18,146 nucleotides of DNA from JAAZZY01 sp964612505 (GTDB taxonomy: Bacteria > Chlamydiota > Chlamydiia > Chlamydiales > JAAZZY01): contig CAZTEX010000022.1 of the NCBI GenBank assembly GCA_964612505.1, positions 1 through 18,146 on the forward strand, written 5' to 3'. Within the stretch, counting starts at the first letter, position 1. Every line of letters begins with the position of its first letter. This document shows, piece by piece, positions 14,340-18,146 of this stretch. Position numbers and translations under genes: made by a program. Below the pieces are notes generated by a model, which was given only the letters and a program-made list of their open reading frames with translations, searched no databases and was not told the origin of the DNA.

Positions 14340-16706
14340 ATGAGAGATTGCGTTAAACGTATTGTTGAGAAATCTAACGGCGCTATTAACGAGAAGGCAG
14401 CCAAAGAGATTATCGGCGAAGTAGACCGTGCCGCTAAACGCCGCGCCTCAGAAGGCTTTGACTATGACGACAGTGTGACCCAAGTGCTTAAAGAGCGCAT
14501 GGCAAATACCAAAGAAAATATCATTAAACAGAAACAGAATATTGCGCGCAACTTTCTTATTAAGGCAAGTTCAGTCGATAAAATCAGTGAGCTTGTCGAT
14601 AGCGGTCTGTCCATTGTAGATGCTTTTAGGGCTGATTTAGAAGGTATTGAAAGCCCTGTTAAGGGCGCGCGTGATTCTCTTGATTTAGCTAAAAGCTCTA
14701 CGGAGTCCGCTTATCTAAGTCGGTTCTTAGGTGAGCTAAATAAAGAGGGCTTACTTGGGGTGCTCAATAGCAAAACACTCGATGACGAAATTGGCAAAGA
14801 ACTTTGGGCGCTTTCCAATAAATTAGAGAATGCCACGCAGAATAAACAAGCCAAACAAATAGCTGATATAATCTATAAGACGCGTAATGCCCAAAGACTT
14901 CGCTTAAATAAAGCAGGAGCGGATATAGGCGAGGTGGGCGGACATATTATGCCACAACGCCACGATACCGCAGAAATGTTTAAAGTTGGCGAAGATGCTT
15001 GGATTGCCGATATGCTACCTCTGGTAGACGAGACACGCAGTTTTGGCGGAGATTATAAAGATTTAGAAGCTACTATGCGCTCGGCCTACCAAGCAATGAT
15101 TACAGGCATTCGCTTAAATGATCCGACTCTGCAGGATGCTAAGTTATTCCAGTTTTCTGGCCCGAGCAATCTAGGCAAACGTTTATCGCAAGCTCGCCAG
15201 ATTCATTTCAAAGACTTTGCTTCATGGAAAAAGTGGAATGAAAAATATGGCATGAAGGATTTAAACGAAGGGCTTATAGATGCCATTAGCTATGATGCCA
15301 AAAACATTTCGCTGATGGAACGATACGGCACTAACCCTGAGGCAATGCTAAATGAAGTCATAGATACTGTAACCAAAAAACACCGTAAGCTTGCGGCTAA
15401 AGAAGGTGAATCAGGAATTAAGGAAAAGCTAAAGCTTATTGTTGATGGCGTCTTAGAAAAGAACCTAATTCCAGTAGACCCTCGGCTGGCTACAATAGGT
15501 TCTAATATACGAGCGTATAACAATGTGACCGGACTCGGTGGCGCACTACTTTCTTCGGTTACCGACTTACCTATGAAGTCTTTGGAATATAAATTTCAAG
15601 GCAAAAGCTGGCTATCTTCTACAGTGCAGCCTTTTATGGATGTGGCTTATGGGTTTAAGAGTAAAAGCGACAGGGTGGAATTTTCAAGCTTAATGGGCTG
15701 TTATGCCGAAGGCATGGTAGGCGATATAGGTGGGCGGTTTTCAGCACAAGATAGCTTGAGCAATAAAGCGGCTAAAGTGCAACGCATGTTCTTTAAGCTC
15801 AATGGCCTTTCCTGGTGGACCGATACAGGCCGAAGCTCAATGCAAAAAGTAATGTCGCACCATTTAGGGCTAAAGAAAGATACTGCATTTGATGGCTTAG
15901 ATGCAGATACACAGCGTCTATTCGGGAATTATAACATTAGTCCAGCCGATTGGGACACTATGCGCCAAAGCGTAACCCGTATGGATGATGGCCGTGATTA
16001 TATATTCCCTGAAAAGATTAACAACGAGAAATTAAAAGAGAAGTTAATTGGTTATTATATTAACCGCTCCGAATCTGGCGTTATTACTCCAACAGCAAGA
16101 GAGCAGCGCATTGCAACCTTTGGCACGCAGCGCGGAACACCAATAGGTGAATTCACTCGTTTAGCTATGCAATTCAAGAGCTTCCCTATTACCGTGATAA
16201 CTAAAGTATGGGGCCGAGCTTTGTACGGGAAAGGCAAAGCAGATGTGCCTGCAATAGCCTATTTGATGCTTATGACTATGGCATTCGGCTATATGGCAGG
16301 CGCTATGAAAGACCTGCTTAAAGGTAAATCCCCTAAAGACCCAACGAAGCTAGAAACTGCCTATGCCGCACTAGCTCAAGGCGGAGGGCTAGGTATTTTA
16401 GATCAGGTGTTGCTACAAGATTCGACCTTTGGCCGCTCTTTAAGCTCAACACTTGCTGGCCCTACCTTTGGCAAGATGGATGATGTATTTAAAATTTACT
16501 CTGCAGGTATTCGTGGTGGTGGCTCAACACGCCAAGCTGTAATGACGGGTGTCAACGCAATTCCCTTCAACAACCTGTTTTACACTCGTGCAGCGCTAGA
16601 CCAGATTCTATTGCTTCCGATGCAAGAACAACTTAACCCAGGATATCTGCGCCGCATGGAGCAAAATATGAATAAAACCTATGGCCAGGAATTGCTTTTC
16701 AAATAG
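14340..16706 (+). CDS. Internal virion protein, large C-terminal gp16-like half
   Basis: A 788-residue protein starting one base after the upstream stop, with GAGG (14331-14334) five bases before the ATG. Recognisable elements are RLRLNKAGADIGEVGGHIMPQRHD (residues 186-209), with the AG.DI....G.I..Q.HD motif of podovirus internal core proteins, and GEFTRLAMQFKSFPITV (603-619), with the QFKSFP motif that I recall near the C-terminal part of large ejected proteins. A hydrophobic helix follows (IAYLMLMTMAFGYMAGAM, about 639-656). In T7 the corresponding large protein spans the inner membrane and helps pull DNA into the cell. The rest is helical, with many charged residues and no visible lysozyme domain, unlike T7 gp16, whose transglycosylase domain is at its N-terminus. 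The lytic role seems moved to the protein two genes upstream. Confidence 0.75.
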   Translation: MRDCVKRIVEKSNGAINEKAAKEIIGEVDRAAKRRASEGFDYDDSVTQVLKERMANTKENIIKQKQNIARNFLIKASSVDKISELVDSGLSIVDAFRADLEGIESPVKGARDSLDLAKSSTESAYLSRFLGELNKEGLLGVLNSKTLDDEIGKELWALSNKLENATQNKQAKQIADIIYKTRNAQRLRLNKAGADIGEVGGHIMPQRHDTAEMFKVGEDAWIADMLPLVDETRSFGGDYKDLEATMRSAYQAMITGIRLNDPTLQDAKLFQFSGPSNLGKRLSQARQIHFKDFASWKKWNEKYGMKDLNEGLIDAISYDAKNISLMERYGTNPEAMLNEVIDTVTKKHRKLAAKEGESGIKEKLKLIVDGVLEKNLIPVDPRLATIGSNIRAYNNVTGLGGALLSSVTDLPMKSLEYKFQGKSWLSSTVQPFMDVAYGFKSKSDRVEFSSLMGCYAEGMVGDIGGRFSAQDSLSNKAAKVQRMFFKLNGLSWWTDTGRSSMQKVMSHHLGLKKDTAFDGLDADTQRLFGNYNISPADWDTMRQSVTRMDDGRDYIFPEKINNEKLKEKLIGYYINRSESGVITPTAREQRIATFGTQRGTPIGEFTRLAMQFKSFPITVITKVWGRALYGKGKADVPAIAYLMLMTMAFGYMAGAMKDLLKGKSPKDPTKLETAYAALAQGGGLGILDQVLLQDSTFGRSLSSTLAGPTFGKMDDVFKIYSAGIRGGGSTRQAVMTGVNAIPFNNLFYTRAALDQILLLPMQEQLNPGYLRRMEQNMNKTYGQELLFK

Positions 16707-16751
16707 TATTAAACCACAAGATATAGTATAACACCCAAGGAGGGTATACCA

Positions 16752-17987
16752 ATGGTAGAGACAGTAATTAACTCAAATGATGGATTCGTATCCATAACCG
16801 CCGTTGGTGGGGAGCTTGACCTAGATGGCGACTTTCCAATTTATGAGAAATCCCACGTACGTATTATCCGCGAGCGTTCTGGCGTAGAAGTCGATTTAGT
16901 TCTTAACACAGATTATACTATTGCAGATAATCAATTAGAAGTTACGGCAGGCTTCTCTGCGGTGCTTATAGGCTCGGCTACTCCAGCGGTAGCTGGCGAT
17001 GTCTACACCCTGCTCTTAAACGTCCCTGAAGCACGCACTACGGATTTTAACCAAGCAGGCGACTTCTTTGCCGCTACCCTTAATCGAGAGCTTGATTTAG
17101 AACAGCAACAAATTCAGCAATTACGTCGTGACGTAGATAAATCAGCTCGCTTGCCTGATGATTCCACATTAACAAGTTTAACCTTGCCAGACCCTGAAGC
17201 AGGTAAGGTCATTATCTGGAATGCCACCGCCGATGGCTTAGAAAACGCAACGCCTAATACCGGGGCTTATTTAACAGTAAGCCCTTATATGCTAACAGTA
17301 TTAGATGACACGACGGCTGGCGCTGTATTGACTACGCTTGGCGTATCAGCCTTCGCCCAAACCCTTCTTGATGATGCTGCTGCAACAAATGCACGCACTA
17401 CTCTTGGTGTAGTTATTGGGACTGATGTGCAAGCCTATGATGCCGATCTTGCGGCATTGGCGGCTAACTCCACCAACGGCATCTGGGCGAGAACGGCATC
17501 TGGTACTGGCTCCGCACGCACAATTACAGGGACTGCAAATCAAATCACCGTATCCAATGGTGACGGTGTAAGCGGCAATCCAACTCTGTCTTTGGCTTTC
17601 ACGGAAACTACTTTTACTCCAACTCTTAGGGGTACTAGTACAGCTGGCGCGGGCACCTATAGTACGAATACTGGAAACTATAAACGAATTGGCAACATGG
17701 TTTTTTACCAATTGTATATCAATTGGAGTGCTCACACTGGCACAGGAAATATGCAAATAACTGGTTTTCCCATTAACCCAGCCGCCTTTTCAGGCGGCCA
17801 GGCAAATGATATAACTTATACCAATAACATGGCAATAGGGGCTGGGACAAAAGGCGCAATAATTTTCCCCTCCGCTGGCGGAAGTTCGACTGCAGATATT
17901 TTTGCAATTAGCCCGACTGGGGCTGGCACCGCGGTAGCGATGGACACCGCCGGAGAGCTTGGAATAACGGGTTTCTACTTCATATAA
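16752..17987 (+). CDS. Tail fibre protein (T7 gp17-like N-terminus)
   Basis: A 411-residue fibre protein with a strong ribosome binding site AAGGAGGG (16737-16744) seven bases before its ATG. It should attach to the tail by its N-terminus and bind the host surface with the C-terminus. Residues 1-130 resemble the T7 fibre N-terminal domain (YTIADNQLEVTAGFSAVL..., then FNQAGDFFAATLNRELDLEQQQIQQLRRDV, the family helix). The shaft has TTLGV/ARTTLGV turns (193-220) and ARTASGTGSARTITGTANQITVSNGDGVSGNPTLSLA (246-282), a familiar phage fibre repeat. The tip (GTYSTNTGNYKRIGNMVFYQLYINWSAHTGTGNMQITGFP, 301-340) is a typical C-terminal receptor-type domain. No intramolecular chaperone is visible. The 45-base gap before it is the largest after the terminator and shows no convincing promoter. 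Confidence 0.9.
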   Translation: MVETVINSNDGFVSITAVGGELDLDGDFPIYEKSHVRIIRERSGVEVDLVLNTDYTIADNQLEVTAGFSAVLIGSATPAVAGDVYTLLLNVPEARTTDFNQAGDFFAATLNRELDLEQQQIQQLRRDVDKSARLPDDSTLTSLTLPDPEAGKVIIWNATADGLENATPNTGAYLTVSPYMLTVLDDTTAGAVLTTLGVSAFAQTLLDDAAATNARTTLGVVIGTDVQAYDADLAALAANSTNGIWARTASGTGSARTITGTANQITVSNGDGVSGNPTLSLAFTETTFTPTLRGTSTAGAGTYSTNTGNYKRIGNMVFYQLYINWSAHTGTGNMQITGFPINPAAFSGGQANDITYTNNMAIGAGTKGAIIFPSAGGSSTADIFAISPTGAGTAVAMDTAGELGITGFYFI

Positions 17988-17999
17988 GGGTGTAGTTAG

Positions 18000-18146
18000 A
18001 TGTCAACAAAGTTTAACGCAGTTACGGGTGAATTTGAGGAGATTGGCGAAGATGACAATAGTCCCTTCAAGATCAATGCCGCTGGTGCTATTTTCTTAAA
18101 AGGAGACAAGGGCGATTCAGTCAAAGGAGATAAGGGCGCTTTCCCC
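18000..18146 (+). CDS. Collagen-like phage protein, truncated by window edge
   Basis: An open frame of 49 codons running off the end of the window. AAGGG lies about nine bases before its ATG, 12 bases after the fibre stop. The first 35 residues (STKFNAVTGEFEEIGEDDNSPFKI...) look like an N-terminal attachment part, followed by GDKGDSVKGDKGA, the start of a Gly-X-Y collagen-like repeat. Proteins of this kind follow tail fibres in many phages and serve as fibre or adhesion extensions. The C-terminal domain that would decide its role lies outside the window. Confidence 0.75.
   Translation, partial: MSTKFNAVTGEFEEIGEDDNSPFKINAAGAIFLKGDKGDSVKGDKGAFP

Noticed and set aside
14325..14342. A sequencing frameshift joining the two gp16-like genes
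   Set aside because: The second frame opens only after a stop at 14325-14327, and a good ribosome binding site sits at the right distance before ATG 14340, so two genes are more likely than an error.
16707..16751. Promoter or terminator in the gap before the tail fibre gene
   Set aside because: Only a TATAGTATAAC-like A/T run is seen, without a matching -35 or a T7-type core, and there is no stem followed by a T tract.

Overview
The window is a late structural region of a tailed, short-tailed (podovirus-type) bacteriophage. Every gene is on the + strand, most are packed with overlaps or gaps of a few bases, and the order follows virion assembly: packaging, portal, scaffold, capsid, tail tube, internal (ejected) proteins, tail fibre. 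No rRNA, tRNA, CRISPR array, insertion sequence, integrase, repressor or lysis cassette is visible. Nothing identifies the host securely. The motif ending of the 6556-7095 protein recalls, from memory, phages of alphaproteobacteria, which is only a hint. Base composition is moderate and fairly even throughout.

Layout. (1) 56-1547: small and large terminase subunits, with a PBSX/Terminase_3-like ATPase-nuclease. (2) 1548-4378: two small conserved phage proteins of unknown role, the portal (head-to-tail connector), a small beta-rich protein and a Bbp19-like protein. (3) 4375-6541: scaffold, a 140-base gap holding a phage T7-like promoter sequence and a hairpin, the major capsid protein, a small probable capsid accessory protein, and a strong intrinsic terminator. 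(4) 6556-10071: an unrecognised phage protein, then the two tail-tube proteins (adaptor like T7 gp11, nozzle like T7 gp12). The nozzle carries an inserted discoidin (F5/8 type C) domain. (5) 10073-16706: four internal virion proteins that would form the DNA-ejection channel. One carries a GH108-like muramidase domain. The last two together are about as long as the single T7 gp16. (6) 16752-18146: a T7-type tail fibre and the start of a collagen-like protein cut by the window edge.

How it works together (inference from family roles). Terminase fills a procapsid built from coat protein on scaffold around the portal. The adaptor and nozzle close the portal and form the short tail. Internal proteins are stored in the head and ejected first, and the embedded muramidase would open peptidoglycan. 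The fibre, the collagen-like protein and the nozzle's discoidin domain would contact the cell surface.

The most notable features are the 13/17 match to the T7 RNA polymerase promoter directly before the coat gene, paired with a terminator two genes later. That arrangement parallels the phi10 promoter and T-phi terminator flanking gene 10 of T7, yet it occurs in a genome whose terminase genes sit before the portal, unlike T7. No RNA polymerase gene lies in this window, so the promoter remains a prediction. I found no clearly new system. The best leads are this promoter-terminator cassette, the domain insertions in virion proteins, and several conserved small proteins without known function.
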